Shown here: positions 11,657 through 24,727 of the stretch, in pieces
Position numbering within the stretch: the first letter of the stretch is position 1
How the letters are laid out: each line of letters opens with the position of its first letter
DNA from: Tetrahymena elliotti 4EA
Lineage: Eukaryota; Ciliophora; Oligohymenophorea; Hymenostomatida; Tetrahymenidae
Assembly (NCBI GenBank): GCA_000231825.2
Contig: JH720313.1
Coordinates: forward strand, 678,130 to 742,129
Direction: 5' to 3'
DNA length: 64,000 bases
Notes under the pieces: generated by a model
Seen by the model: the letters and a program-made list of their open reading frames with translations, nothing else
The model's database searches: none
Told to the model about the DNA's origin: nothing
Position numbers and translations under genes: made by a program

Positions 11657-14381
11657 ATGAGTTATTATACTCCATTTTCCAACAACTATAATGTTTAAAA
11701 TATATATGAATCTATTTAGAATTCGACAGTTTTCAGTCCTCAAAAAAACTATGCTGCACCCATATCTAGCTAATATCGTCCCAACTAGTATTCAAATTAA
11801 ATAGATTACACAAATAAAGGTCCTATGTATCCTAATGCAGTTAATTCTCGTTTTTAGCCTTCAAGTAAACTAATGAAAATTATTTAAATATTTTTTTATT
11901 TTTAGTGTTAAAAATGTTTTATTTTATATTTAGTTTTACCTATTAGTTCTATGCAAGATTCAAAATATTATCAATCCCAACCACAAATAGGTGTAGTTGG
12001 AGGCTCTTACTCCTAAAAAGGGTCATATAAAAGTTATGGAGATAGCAATAATATTTATCTGAATCCACCCCCTTTAAATAATTACAGTAGCTCAAATTAA
12101 TATGGAGGAACCCAAAGACCATACTCATCTATTTAACTATCTCCTTAAATTGGAATGAGTACATTATAAGATTAAAAACAATATGGATTTTCTGAAGATA
12201 AGAAAATTACACAATATGTAGGATCCTATGTACGCGATCCAACAAATGCCTAAAGCACAGCAATACCTTATAGAGCATAAACTGAACCAAAGAAATTTGA
12301 CAGCTTTAACATTAATGCTTCTTCTTATCTCTATAATAATGGACTTTAAAATTCTGCGATGAGATTAGATATAATTTAAAGTAGGAGAGATGATTTAAAA
12401 TCCTCATCATTTGTTAGAGCAGAACCAAATAATGATTATCTTAGGTAGAGTTTCGGAAAGCCATCTTAATTCTAAGGTGATTTTTCTTAATCTCCTGAAT
12501 TTTCTAAAAATGGAGGTCAAAGTTAGGTGATGATGAACTCTTAATCTGGAAATGAAAACAGTAAAAGAGACTAAAATTTCTATTATGACAGCTATATTAC
12601 TATTAATGGACTTGGAACCTATAAAAAATATCCACTTAAAATGAGAAAAAATAATAAAAATTAAGAGAATGACAGAAATCAAGGAGGTTTCGAAGGTGCA
12701 AATTTTGAAAAATCACAATAAATTCAAGAATACGGGCAGTAAAATGATTCTAAAGATGAATAAAAGATGACTTATAGATAATTTGCAGAACAATTAATTG
12801 AGATATCAAAAGCTGAAGCTGAAATAGAAAATGCTAAAAACAGTTTAGTTAATTAACCAGATTATAACATTCCTTCTTTCTTCTAAATATTTGACAAAAA
12901 TGCTGTAGGAAAATTATCATTATATGATTTTTAATAAGGTTAAAAAACTATAGGCTTGAATCTATCTTAACTATAGCTTTCATTAGTGTTCACAAGATAT
13001 GTCCCATCTGCTTCAGGATTACTTATGTAATTTATTAATTATTTATCAATCATAAATGTCTTTTTTATTCAATTACATTTATTTTTTGAACTTTAAAATT
13101 CTAATTGAAATATTCACGTGATATATTTAGATATGAAGACTTTGAATAAATGTGTTTACCTTAGTTGAATAATGATGTTGGAAAGTATGTCACTTCTAGA
13201 AGAGTTTTAGAGGTAAATGAGATTTCATCTAAATATACATTAATCAAATTTCATTATTTATAAAGAGAAATTGGAGTGAATAAACAGTAGATATTTTTAG
13301 AAGGATGATTTAGTATATTTATGAAAGTGAAAACTTGATTGATAAGCTCAGAAAAAAACTATTCTAAGGTTCAACTAGAGTAGATTAATTCTTTAGGGAG
13401 TTGAACAGTGATAGGAATGGAAGAATTACTATTACTGAATTAGAAAAAGCATTAGAGAAATTTAGTGACTCATTATCAGCTTATTAAATTGCAGTACTCT
13501 TTTATAGAATGTGTTAAAATAAAGCAAATTATCTCACATATGATGCTTTTGAGAGATTTTGTTATGGAGGTGAAATGGGAAGATCTGAATTTTTAAATAG
13601 TATAAGCAAAAGCAAAATAGCAGATAGCAGCTACAACTAATATAAATTAGAGTATACACAATTTAAATGCAGAAATAACTTTTAAAAAGTTATTGAAAAA
13701 CTGATAGCTAATGCTAATCTTGAAGCAGATATTGAATAAATATAAAAATATCTTATCACTAAGAGAGATCTAAAACTTCACAATTTGTTTGGAATGTTCC
13801 GTCCCGAAAAAAATTATGTTGATGCCTACAGTTTTACTTAAGCCCTTAAAACTTAATTTAATATACCACTAGTAGATTCTACAGATGTAGCTCTCCTTTT
13901 CAGAAAAATAAAAAATTCTAACAAACAGTAAGTAACTTTTAACTTAAATACATAAAATAATTCAAGTCATTTATTTAAAAGGCCAGACTTGATTGATTTT
14001 TCTGAGTTTTGCAACTTGATTATTCCCAAAGGAGAATAGCCTTCTAAAGAGATTTTTGATAAAGATAGGGCAGGGGATTTAGAATTTTATTCAGAAACAT
14101 TTACCTACTTATAAAAATTATTTAAATCTCATTTAAATAATGAGGTTGTTTTTAATGAAGTAAGATTAGAAGTATAAACTAAATCTATCAATATTAGTGA
14201 TCTCTTTGATTTCTTAAGTTAAAATAAAAGCTATCTAGAAAGATAAGATTTCGATAGAACCCTAAAAGACAATGGCTCTCCTCATAATACTCGTTATCAT
14301 GATCTCATCTTTTCTAGATTTGATCCTAGATATGAAGGCATAACAAACTTAACAATATTCTCTCAAACTTTAAAAATCTGA
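11657..14381 (+). CDS. EF-hand protein with long low-complexity N-terminus (832 aa)
   Basis: The frame starts at ATG 11657 and ends with TGA 14379-14381, with introns at 11865-11933, 13027-13130 and 13213-13265. Residues 1 to about 370 are rich in Ser, Asn, Gln and Tyr and look disordered. From about residue 380 there is an EF-hand-like region: IFDKNAVGKLSLYDF (about 386-400) followed by a paired YEDFEQMCLP segment. A second and better loop, NSDRNGRITITE (about 510), has acidic or amide residues at positions 1, 3, 5 and 12 and a Gly at 6, and is the best candidate for real Ca2+ binding. A further helical region extends to the C-terminus (SRFDPRYEG). The pairing of two degenerate and two better hands resembles ciliate-specific EF-hand proteins; I cannot name an orthologue. 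It is probably soluble: no signal peptide or membrane segment is visible. The first intron is 69 nt and stop-free in frame, so it could be retained. Confidence 0.8.
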
Positions 14382-14736
14382 AAAATAAACATTAATTTGT
14401 ATATATAATAAATAATAAAAGATAATCTCTATAAAGGCAATATATTTACTTATATTCAAAGATCAGTCATACTTATTTTTTTTTGTTTAATCTTAATCTT
14501 TGTGTAATATAAATGCTCATTTTTTACCATAAAAAAAATCAATTTAAAATTAAAAAATGCATTTTGTGATTTTTAAGAAAATATTTTAATGAAAAAATGG
14601 CTTTTTCGAAAATAAAATATTAGAAGGATTTGTAGAAGAAATTAGATTATATAAATATATTGCAACTTTTAATAATAACATAAATTATTCTTACTTTTAC
14701 AACAATATTTATCAAAAATTAATATTCAATTTTTTA
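14382..14736. other. Convergent intergenic region
   Basis: This is the 3' flank of the EF-hand gene and of the small minus-strand gene. It is AT-rich and holds nothing else that I can identify. Confidence 0.6.
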
Positions 14737-15144
14737 TCAGAGGTTCAAATCAGCAAATCTTTTCTCAATATCCTCAATAATTTATGATTTTAGCTATTCT
14801 ACTTTATTCTTTCCAGTTAATAATTCAAGTAGTTGTTTACTATTGACTACAGTTCTTGAAGAAGTTCCTGTCCTTTTCATGATTAGCAAGAGAGCAGCTC
14901 TACCATTCATTTTTTAATCTTTATGATCATATTCTTAAACATCTAATACTTATGAAAGCCCTTCTAATTTTTCTTCAATTTTTTTTTTACTAAATGGTCC
15001 TTCGTAGGCACAATCTAAAAACACTTCTTCATAAGAAAAAGCTAACTCTCTAGGCTTCAAAGTGTACTTTACTAAATCTACATTATTATCACTTGATTAA
15101 TCAACTTTTTATTCCTCTCCTTCTAATTTTTTTATCTATGACAT
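14737..15144 (-). CDS. Small conserved-looking protein, 135 aa, unknown
   Basis: An intronless frame runs from ATG 15144 to TGA 14737-14739. The protein begins MSQIKKLEGEEQ, has an acidic first 25 residues, then a mixed alpha/beta-looking core with a GRAALLLIMKRTGTSSRT segment (about residues 85-103), and ends in an amphipathic helix (DIEKRFADLNL). It has no signal peptide, no membrane span and no cysteine pattern. The composition is that of a folded soluble protein rather than the low-complexity proteins nearby, which makes a chance frame unlikely. I do not recognise the family and give no function. Confidence 0.7.
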
Positions 15145-16345
15145 CCTAAATTAATTATAATGAGTTATTTTTGATTAAAAAAAAATTTATTTATTGAATA
15201 TTTTTTATAAGGAAGAATCTTACAAAATCATCTTTTTAAACCAAACAAATAAAAGTATTTTATTTCTAAAATGAATAAAAGTTTATTTTTAGATATTATA
15301 GACAGAATGTATTGATAATATTATAGACAGAATGTATTGATAATAAACAAATTATTAATTATATTTATGATGGCCTATTATATAGATTAAAGCAAATAAT
15401 CATTCTTTTATTCATGCCTTATCTAAAACTAATTTATCTTTTCTAGCGAATCAATTTTTTTCACAAAATTTGGATGCTGATTTTTAAAAACTTATTTACT
15501 ATTTCTCTCAGTTTTTCAGTAAGCAGAGTTAGAAGAAAGAAAACTCTAATTTTTAAAATCATTATATAAAAGTATTTCAATTTTTATTAAATAAATCTAT
15601 CTAATAATATCAACTAACCATCGTTAAAGTAAATAGATATCATTAGTTCAAAAAAGAAAAAAGATGGGTTTTTTTGTGAATTTACTATTTAAAATATCTT
15701 TTCTAAGAATAGACAAAACCAATATATTCTAATTGAAAAAAAGACTCCTTTTTTGCATGCTTTGCTGATTAAAATAGAAAAAAATAAGGAAAAAATACTA
15801 ATTATTAAAAATGATAAATGATTCAAAATACTAAATTTTACATATTCCAAATGAAACTATTGTCAATTATTTATTAAGCTAAGATTTTTAAGTTTTTATT
15901 ATTAATAGTGAATTTAATACCTTCTTATAAAAATAAAACTAAAATCTAATCTAAAATAAACAATTAAAGAAATTGGATAATATGTATTTATTTGCTATTT
16001 ATTTGCATACAATTTTAATTTTTTTTTACTTTTTGTGTATTTTACTGGAAAAGAGTAAATGCATTTTTGAAATAAAAATGATTTAATGCAAATTATTGAA
16101 TTAATAATTAATTATTTATATGCCCATTAGCTTGATGGTAAAATATAGAACAAATTAGCCATACATCAATAATTTAATAAATAAAAAACTAATGCATAAA
16201 TTTGATTGATTAATTAGCTGACCTTTTGCAAATAATTGTAATTAAATAAAATCTAACAAGATATACAAATAAAATTAATAAAATTTAATTCTAATCTCCA
16301 TTTTAGCAAGCAAGTACAATAAATCATAGCAGCCATTATCCACAA
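15145..16345. other. Intergenic stretch with a short tandem duplication
   Basis: No gene was found. The stretch contains the 25-nt tandem duplication annotated at 15293-15342 and probably the promoter of the next plus-strand gene. The frame of that gene stays open upstream of its ATG to about 16315 (ending of a possible intron, TTTTAG), so an unrecognised first exon may lie here. Confidence 0.5.
15293..15342. repeat. Perfect 25-nt tandem duplication (2 copies)
   Basis: Two adjacent identical 25-nt units occupy 15293-15317 and 15318-15342. Each contains the core ATAGACAGAATGTATTGATA. There is no third copy. The sequence is less AT-biased than the flanks, so coincidence is unlikely; a recent slip or duplication is the simplest explanation. 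Confidence 0.9.
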
Positions 16346-17225
16346 ATGTTTGAAAAAAAACGTCTTCAATTCTCTCCAGGAAACCATGTAAAAAATTAAA
16401 TTGCTTCAATAGGAAATATGTATTTTTAGTTATTTTAAATAGCAATGAGGTCTTAATTAATTTTTATACTTTCATTAAAATTAATTTTTTTCTATTCAAA
16501 TTCTAAATAACTTTTAAATGTAGGATTAGCTTGATGATAATAATGAGTATACTAGATATAGTAAATAAGAATTAAAGTAAGAACTTGATAATGTGTAGTA
16601 ATTAACTTCATAGCATATGCTTAACTAATATACTCCTTAGCAGAAAGATTAACTCATCCTTAATTTAGCATCTAAAATAGATATAATGGCTAATGAAATA
16701 TTTAACCTTTCTAATATAGCTGATACTCTCATGTATGAGTAGAAATTAGCAAAGGAAAAATATGAAACTCTTAAATCAAGATTTAACACAATAGCCTTGA
16801 CCCAATAAAAGGAGGATATTATCAATAATAACCCATATAAATTCTAAGAGACAGGATAAAACGCTTTGAGATATAATCAATACAGTAAAAAGGAAATGTA
16901 TCAACTACTTAAAAATGCTGATAATAAATCTCTTACTTCACCTAGAAGAGTTATTTAATCTATTGGAATTCTATACAAAGATAAATTACTTTCCTAATAA
17001 ATGCTAAGAGAGAGAATAAATGAACTAGAAAATGAAGTTGCAGGTCTTCGTTTAGAAAACAATGATCTTAAACAAAGTATCGAAAATAATAATTTAATGA
17101 CATTTGGCAATAAACCTACAGAAAATGAAGAAAAAGATTTCTCTTAGTAAGAAGGTTCAGGAAAAAAAGCATTTAGTGACTACCATTCTATTGACACCAT
17201 GGTTTAAAGGTATTAAGGAGTTTGA
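16346..17225 (+). CDS. Coiled-coil protein, 247 aa, unknown
   Basis: ATG 16346 opens a short first exon (MFEKKRLQFSPGNH). An intron at 16388-16523 joins it in frame to a second exon that ends with TGA at 17223-17225, 248 codons in all. The product is Gln/Asn/Lys-rich and helical: a heptad region around residues 65-110 (IDIMANEIFNLSNIAD and following) and a second leucine-zipper-like stretch near residues 175-205 (LRERINELENEVAGLRLEN). It has no membrane segment or enzyme motif. The frame is also open upstream of the chosen ATG to an AG at about 16315, so the protein may be longer at its N-terminus. The family is unknown; a structural role would be a guess. Confidence 0.65.
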
Positions 17226-20200
17226 TAAAAATGTTATTTTTTGATCAAATGAATAAAAAAGAAAATAGATTATTATTTTTAATAATTGTAAATTTGCGAA
17301 CAGTAAATAATTACTTCAATCTAGCAAGAAAATAGTTATTATATTAAAAATGATTTTTTTTTGTCTACATAAATTACTTAGTGTGTTTATAACTTTAAAT
17401 AGATTACATTTTTTCAAGAACCTTTTAAAATATTTCTTATTCAACTAACAATTTTTTTACAAAGTTGTCTAGATGAAATTTTATTAATAACTGCTTCTTT
17501 ATGATTTTGCTAATTTTTAGTAGATGTATTTTATTAAAAAAATTCTTTAAAAATTAATTAAAATTATATCATTAATTTTTTGAGTAAGTTTTATATAATA
17601 TATTGTGTTTTTCAAATTTTGATTGGTTTACTTTTTTATAAGTTTTTTTTATTTTGTGTCATCAACAAAATATTAGAGATGTTTTTAAAATAATTCTTGA
17701 ATTATTTTGTTAAAAAATTAGATAATCAAATATTATTTACTATTATGATATCCATCTTATAGATCTTATAGGAAAATTATAGAAAAAAGTATTATAAAAT
17801 TTCATAATGCCACTGTATGTACCCGCATATTCACTTAAAAAGTCATTTTAGGGAGATAAAATATCATTTCTAATTTTTAAATAAAAAATCTCTTTATCTT
17901 AAAGTTATTTGAGCAGTTTAATATTTGAATTAGAATAAATTTAAATGCCCTATCAAATTAAAAGAATATTTTTTTTAATATTATATATATAAATTCTATT
18001 ATTCTAATGGTATTATTCTAAATAATTTCTAAAGTATGATCAAGGGAAGGGACTTAGAGAATTTCAAATTTGTTTATAGTATGAAAAATTGCTTAAAAAT
18101 GTATTATCTATCTTGTTAAAAGAAATGAAAGATGCTGAAAAAAAAGTTAGTTGGTATTCATATAAATAACATTTGACTATAACATAATTGCTTAAGTAAA
18201 AGAAAAAAATGAGTTTTCAAGTGAGATGAGTCTATATACTAATTAAAACTGGAGTGAGTTACTAATTAAAAATAAATTAATTAATTTTATCAATTTTATC
18301 AATGTTACCTAGTAACTAAAAATTGTACAAGCAGAGTTTATTTGACAAAATTAGAAACAATAAGCCAAAATATTATTAAAGTATCAATGTAAGAAGACAT
18401 CAAAAATCTAATCACTTTTTTATCTTTAATTAGAAGCAAGCAAATAAAGTTAGATTTCTAAAAATTAAATAAGAAAACTTTAAGGAATTTATTAAAATGT
18501 TTGATGATAATAATTTTATGAATATTTTTAATATAGTTTAAAGGAATATTGATTTTTAAAGAGGATTTTATCTGCTATTTTATAAAAAAGTAAATATTGC
18601 TTTGTAATTTATGTATATAATGGAGATATTTGTAAAAGAAATATCTATCAAAATTGTTATTTTCTTCGGATATTGTAATTTAGATACTTTTTCGAAACTT
18701 AATTTTTAATTTGTTTCTAAATAATATTGTAAGCAAATCAACTTTGATCGAATTTATTTATTGCATAGTGAAGAATACAATCATATGAAGCAAATCAATT
18801 CTTCAAAATATTATAAAAATAATCTCCATTTTAGTTTATAAATTATATAAACTGATGCTAATAAAAGTAGCTTTATTAAATAACTCTTTACAGCATTTAT
18901 TTTGAAAGAGTTATTTTTCTAATTTAGTTATGAAAATAATTAGTTTTTTTGTTCTTATTTCTAATGATTTACACTTTGATTAATAGTGGATTTTTCATAA
19001 TTTTGGTTTTGTTTGTAAAAATATGTAAATTATAGTAATACATTTAAGAAGTAATATTAGCTCAAAATTCATAAATTGAAGCAATCTAAATATCAAAAGA
19101 AAATACTATCATTTTGAAATAAAATTTATAACTTTGAAGATTTATGAAGATATTTAAGAAATTATTTAAAATGATTATGATATTTCTATTTTGATAATGA
19201 TTTCAATCAAAGGAAAAAAATATCTTCTTCATATTATTAATATTTTTTACATAATAAATAAATTTACATAAAATTGTGATTTTGTTTGGCTCAAATCTAT
19301 TAGCTTACTTTATTAATTAAGCTTTTTTTTTATAATCATATTTTGCATAAAAATGTTTAGAAGAAATGAAATGTGTAAGTCAACTTCATTTGTTTGTAAC
19401 CACTTAAAATATTTAATTCATTTTTATTTTTAGATAAATCTTGGATTTTTTAAAAAAGATAAGGTAGAAGTTATGAAGTTATTTAGAAAATAGATTATTT
19501 TTTTATATTTTGAAAAGTAAATATGATGTAAACAAAGTTGAATATGTTTTATAATAATCTAAATTTTTAGCACCTCTATAAGATTTTTATTTTTATAGAT
19601 TATTAATTGCTTCGGTATGGCAGTATGAAGTGATTCCCCCCTTATTTGAACTTTAAAATGCTTCATTCATTTTTTTCTCCAGAAAACATATTTTAGAAAT
19701 AGTTTATTTTAAGCTATTATGCACAATCTTCTAATAGAAAAAAATGGGAATTCTTAATTTGCGTGTGAAGATACTATTAAAGGTTGTATTTAAATTTGTG
19801 TGTGATAGTTATTAGAAAGTCATAAATACTATTTATAATTATTTTTTTTGAGGTGAGTAATTGACGTCGATCATTCAATTTAATTCAAAGATTCAAAAAC
19901 AAATGAATGAAATCAATTAGCAAGTAAACAGATAATATTAAAATAATGCTTAGTTATTGCAAATCAAATTAATTACTTTAACTTTGAGTTATTTGGGATT
20001 ACGTCAGGAAGTAAATATAAAATTCTGAAAGCCATAACCTTTAGTAATTATTGTAAGTTGATAGAGCCATTTTAAGAAATACAATTTCATATTGATCTTT
20101 AAGTTTTGTGGTTAAAATATGATCTTTTTTGATGGGATGTTGTGGGATAAGCAATTTTTAGCAATTTAAGGTATTAATGATTCTTTAAAGTGTACACTAG

Positions 20201-20529
20201 GCACGGAGATAAAAATTATCTTTTATAATACTTGAAATAGAAGCTATGATTGAATAAATGAAAATAAGGGGTTTGATTTTGAAAAATTTAATTTAAAAGG
20301 AATTAAGGAAAAAATAAGAAAAAAGGAATAATTAAATAGATTGCGTAATTTATGTTCAATATATAAATGACGATCTATTGATTTAGCCAGCTTATTCCGA
20401 ACGTTAATACTTTAAATGAATTTACACCTAATTTAAATAATCTTAAATTTTTGGTATTAATTAATAAAAAATTAAAACAAAGGTACTAAATACATATACA
20501 TTTATCAAAGCAAATCTAAAGTAAACAAA
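17226..20529. other. Gene-poor region with fragmentary frames
   Basis: This 3.3-kb stretch lacks a complete gene model. The part from about 17.95 to 20.03 kb contains several protein-like fragments in different forward frames (see the pseudogene entry). The flanks at 17.23-17.95 kb and 20.04-20.53 kb are plain AT-rich DNA, the latter presumably holding the acyl-CoA oxidase promoter. Confidence 0.55.
17950..20033 (+). pseudogene. Possible decayed protein gene (fragments in several frames)
   Basis: Several forward-frame segments read like protein but are broken by TGA and frame changes. One is at about 17990-18230 (contains LREFQICLQYEKLLKNVL). A second is at about 18320-18530. A third is the 115-codon frame 18620-18967. 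A fourth is at about 19480-19850 (contains RLLIASVWQYEVIPPLFEL), and a fifth at about 19862-20025. I could not join them with credible introns. They may be relics of one helical-repeat gene, exons of a gene I cannot assemble, or chance: with TGA as the only stop and high AT, frames of 60-100 codons are common. The family is not recognisable. Confidence 0.25.
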
Positions 20530-23523
20530 ATGTCTTAAGCCAACGAACGTATTGAAGCTTTATCCAAGCAAGTAAATGAATCAACACTTATCGCTGATGG
20601 TAAGCAATACCTTTTAGTCAAAATTTAACTATTCTATAAAAATAGCTCAATATTTACATTTTTTGAAAATTAAGATTTTAAGGAGAAGATATGCCAAATA
20701 AGTGTTTCTTTGTTTGTTTATTTGGTTAATATCTAAGCACTTTACTGTTCATATAATAATATTCATTCTTATTTTTAAAAATAATAGAATTGAATCCTAA
20801 GAAATCTCTTGAATTCTATAGACAAAAGTCTACTATTTGCCCTAAATAAACTGAACATGCTCTTTATGGATACAATAGCCATTATATGAAGCGTGTTTTC
20901 GATGTCATTAAGAATAGCCCTTAGGTTTTCAGACATGCTCATTTGGAAGAATGGAATAGAGAATTGTACAGATATATGTCCTTCGTTTAATTAGTTTAAT
21001 TTGATAAGGAAAAGAATATGGACTATGAAGACTACAAGAAAGATCCCCATATTGCATCTATCATGGGAACTGCTCTTTACTAGTGGAATGCATCTCACTG
21101 CATCAAGCATGGTGTCCACTTCTATCTTTATGCTAAGACCATAATTAACCTTGGTACTTAAAAGCATGAAAAATACATATAAAGATCCATAAATTTGAGT
21201 GATGTAGGTTCATTCGCATTAACTGAATTAGGTCATGGTTCTAATGTGCGTTCTATTTAAACTACTGCCACTTACGATACTACTACTAATGAGTTTATCA
21301 TTAATACTCCTAATGATTTAGCTCTTAAATGGTGGATTGGAGCTTCTGCCTAACTTGCTAATCAATCTGTTGTCTGGGCCTAATTAATCCTTAATGGAGA
21401 AAACTATGGTGTTCATGCTTTCCTTGTACCCATCAGATCCCTTGTAATACTTTTATTTCATTTAAATAGCCAAATTTTAAAAACTTCATTTGAAAGAGAG
21501 TTTGTAGAACTAAAGCCAAATTTTTAAATAAAGGATAAATAATATTATTAAATGATAAACTAATTAAATTTGTAAAAAATAATAGGAAGATCATCAACCT
21601 ATGCCTGGTGTTGTTATTGGAGACTGTGGCTCTAAGGTTGGTTTAGAAGGTATTGACAATGGTTTCTTATAATTCAGCAACTACAGAGTACCCTATGAAT
21701 CTTTACTTGACAAGTTCTCTCAAATCGAAGATGGAAAGTAAGAAATTAATTAAAAGCATTAGTTTATTATTTCGATAATTGATAGATAATACGTGGCTGG
21801 AATAGCAAGAAATTAATAAGATAAAATTAAGAATAGCACATAATGTTTTAAAATAGTAGCTATTTAATAATATTTTCAAGAAATCAAATGCCATAATTTT
21901 AATGCCGATGATAAAAGCAATTTAATTGAAAGTAATTCGATAGATATTTTCAAAAGTAGCAATAAAATTATTGATATTTTCTAAATTGACGCTTTTTTGG
22001 GAAAAGATGTTTCTAAAAGTTAATTCTATTTATAAAAGATAAAGCATTATAATCTTTTAAGTCTCAATAAAAGAATTATCTCCTTACATTATTTTATACA
22101 AATCTAATCCGCATTTCATTAACTTTACTTTTTAATTAATAGATTCAAAACTACTATTCCTAATGCTGATAGACGTTTTGGTTTATAACTTGGTTCTTTA
22201 TCAGGTGGTAGAATCATCATCTGTATGCATGCCAGCTCTAATGCTATGTTGGCATTAACTATTGCTACTAGATATGCTTGTGTTCGTAAGTAATTCGGTC
22301 TTCCTGGCTAACTTGAAAACTCTATTATTGAATATCCTTTGGTCTAATATAGACTCATGAGCTCTCTTGCTAGATATACTGTCTAATAAGTTGCTGCCTT
22401 AAACCTCAACATATTATGGGATCACAACTAACAAAATGTCTTAGATTTAAAAAATACATTAATCCACTAACTTCATGCTCAATCATCTGTCATGAAAGCC
22501 ATTTGCACTTGGTAAGCTAAGGACATCATTTAAATTTCTAGAGAAGTTCTTGGTGGACATGGCTATTCTTCTTACAATAGAATTGGTAGTCTCTACAGAG
22601 ATAATGGTAAATTTCTTAATTAATTATATTATTTATTTAAATTAATATAAAACATTAATTATTCATTTAAATTTTTTTAGATGTCAATATTACTTGGGAA
22701 GGAGATAACAACGTTTTGCTCTAATAAACTTCTAAGTTCCTCTTAGATTAAATCAGAACTTTGATGAAAGGCAAAGAAATTAAATACGAAACAATTAAAT
22801 TCTTGACTGTAGAACCAGTTGAAGGCAATAAATGGGATGCTAAAGAAGTTCCTCACTTTAGAAACCCTGAAAATATTTTAAGGGCCTTAGAATGGCGTGT
22901 TAACTTATTACTTTAGAGATCTGGTATGAAGTTACAAGAAAACTTAGGCAACTATCCTGATCCTTTCTCTGCCTGGAATGGAACTTAAGTTTTCTACTTG
23001 AACAGTTTAGCTCTTGCTTATGGTGAAGTTTATCAAGCTTAAGAGTTTATTTCTGCCCTTAACAAAATTTAACATGAACAAACTAAGGTAAATATTAAAA
23101 TTAAAAAATAAAATTTTTATTAAAAATAAATAATTTTAAAAAAGGAATTCATGTTAAACATATTTGAATTGTGGGGATTGAATAACCTTATCACTGACTT
23201 GGGTACCTTCAGAGAAGGAGATTTCATTGAATCTGAAACTGCTAAATTAATGAAGGATAGAGTTACTGATCTTATCAAGTAATTATTCTTATATATTTCA
23301 TATGAATAGAATTTAAATTTACATTTTTAAAATAAATAGAGTCTTAAAGGATGAAGCTATTGGATTCTTAGATGTTGTTTGCCCTCCTGATCATATTTTG
23401 GGTTCTCCCTTCGGTGCCAGAGACGGTGACGTTTACAATAAATATCTCACTTATGTTAGAAGTGCTAAAAATGCTTACAGCAGAGTAGATTGGTGGAGTG
23501 AAATTCATCCTAAGAAATAGTGA
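20530..23523 (+). CDS. ACOX: Acyl-CoA oxidase (688 aa)
   Basis: ATG 20530 and introns at 20600-20787, 21444-21585, 21738-22142, 22607-22680, 23088-23144 and 23279-23339 give a 689-codon frame ending TAG(Gln)-TGA. The protein catalyses the first, FAD-dependent and H2O2-producing step of peroxisomal fatty acid beta-oxidation. Family landmarks are in order: [11 protein letters not shown] (flavin/substrate region), [67 protein letters not shown], and [17 protein letters not shown] with the presumed catalytic Glu at about residue 454. The length fits the family. The C-terminus (HPKKQ) is not a canonical PTS1 tripeptide and I see no clear PTS2, so the targeting route is unclear. The third intron is unusually long (405 nt), a multiple of three and free of TGA in frame; the family pattern (DGKFKTTIPN across the junction) argues that it is spliced. 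Confidence 0.96.
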
Positions 23524-24727
23524 AATAATAAAAATTAACTTATTTAACAAAACCTAAAAACCAAAACAAATTAAAAAAGATAAATAAATCAATACACTAA
23601 AATACAATTAAACTTTATTATTATTTTTATACATCTATCCTCTTGTAACTAATATCATTTATTTTTTCATCAGCCTACAAGCAAAACATTCTATTTTATT
23701 ATCAATAAAAAAGGAACAAAATAATTTTATTTTAATAGAATATCATATTCTAATTTAACTCAAATTAATTAAAATTATATTTTTAATAAGTTTTTTTACT
23801 AAAATAAAAGAAGAAGTTCATTCACTTTTTAATTAATTTTATTTTTCTGGTAAATAACAGCTCTTAATAAAATTTACTTACTTATTTTGATATTAAATTA
23901 AATAAGATGATCAGATTTTCTCTTCACTTCAAAATAATTAAATTAATTACCGCAGATTACTGCTGTTCTTTAGATAGATAGAATTTATTTATTTACTATT
24001 AATACTTATTTGTAATTAATCTCTTCTTTTACTTATCATATGTTAAGTATTCTTCATACTTATTTACACTTAATACAAACAACAATTCAAAGTTAATCTC
24101 TTATTAAATATAGTTTACCATATTGCTCAAAATAAAAAAGACTATATATATAAAAAATAATTAGAAATGACATGGTAGAAAATTGAGATAATAAGAATAT
24201 TCAATAATGTTAATAAATGATTATCAAAAATAAAAATAGACTTTAATTTCACCAATAAATTTTATTAGCTAACTAAAATATGAGATCATCAAAATTTATT
24301 TATTTTTTTTATTTTATAAATCCATCTATTCCTTATTCTTTCTTGACTCTGTTTAGTTTATTTATGCAAATATCAAATTCTTGAATTCGTGTGAACAATA
24401 CTTTATTTCTACTAAATTAATTAATTAATTTAATAATTCAGCTAAATAATTAATAATCTTGACTATAAAAACCAAGCAAAAAGTTTTGATTTATATTATT
24501 TATTATCTATAAATTCTACTAATACACAAAATAAAACAAAAATAGACAATATTCACAAAAGCATACAGCAAAGAGCTAGTATAAGCTAATCATAGTACTC
24601 CTCAGTTCAAAATCATTTGAAATTTTGACAATTAAATACATAGCAAACGTTTTTTAGACATAAGAAAATAGATTTAATAGCTTTAGTCTCTCAATTCAGT
24701 ATATAATATTTATAGGTATAAATAATT
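23524..24727. other. Intergenic stretch, no gene seen
   Basis: This lies between acyl-CoA oxidase and the Cdh1-like gene. It is AT-rich with TTAA-type simple sequence around 24415-24435. It should contain the Cdh1 promoter; no specific site is evident. Confidence 0.6.

Noticed and set aside
12407..12682. A 91-codon minus-strand frame.
   Set aside because: It is antisense to the EF-hand gene and shows typical shadow composition.
16119..16200. A tRNA-like start (CCCATTAGCTTGATGGTA) with some resemblance to an A box.
   Set aside because: The A-box match is imperfect and there is no B box or acceptor-stem pairing downstream.
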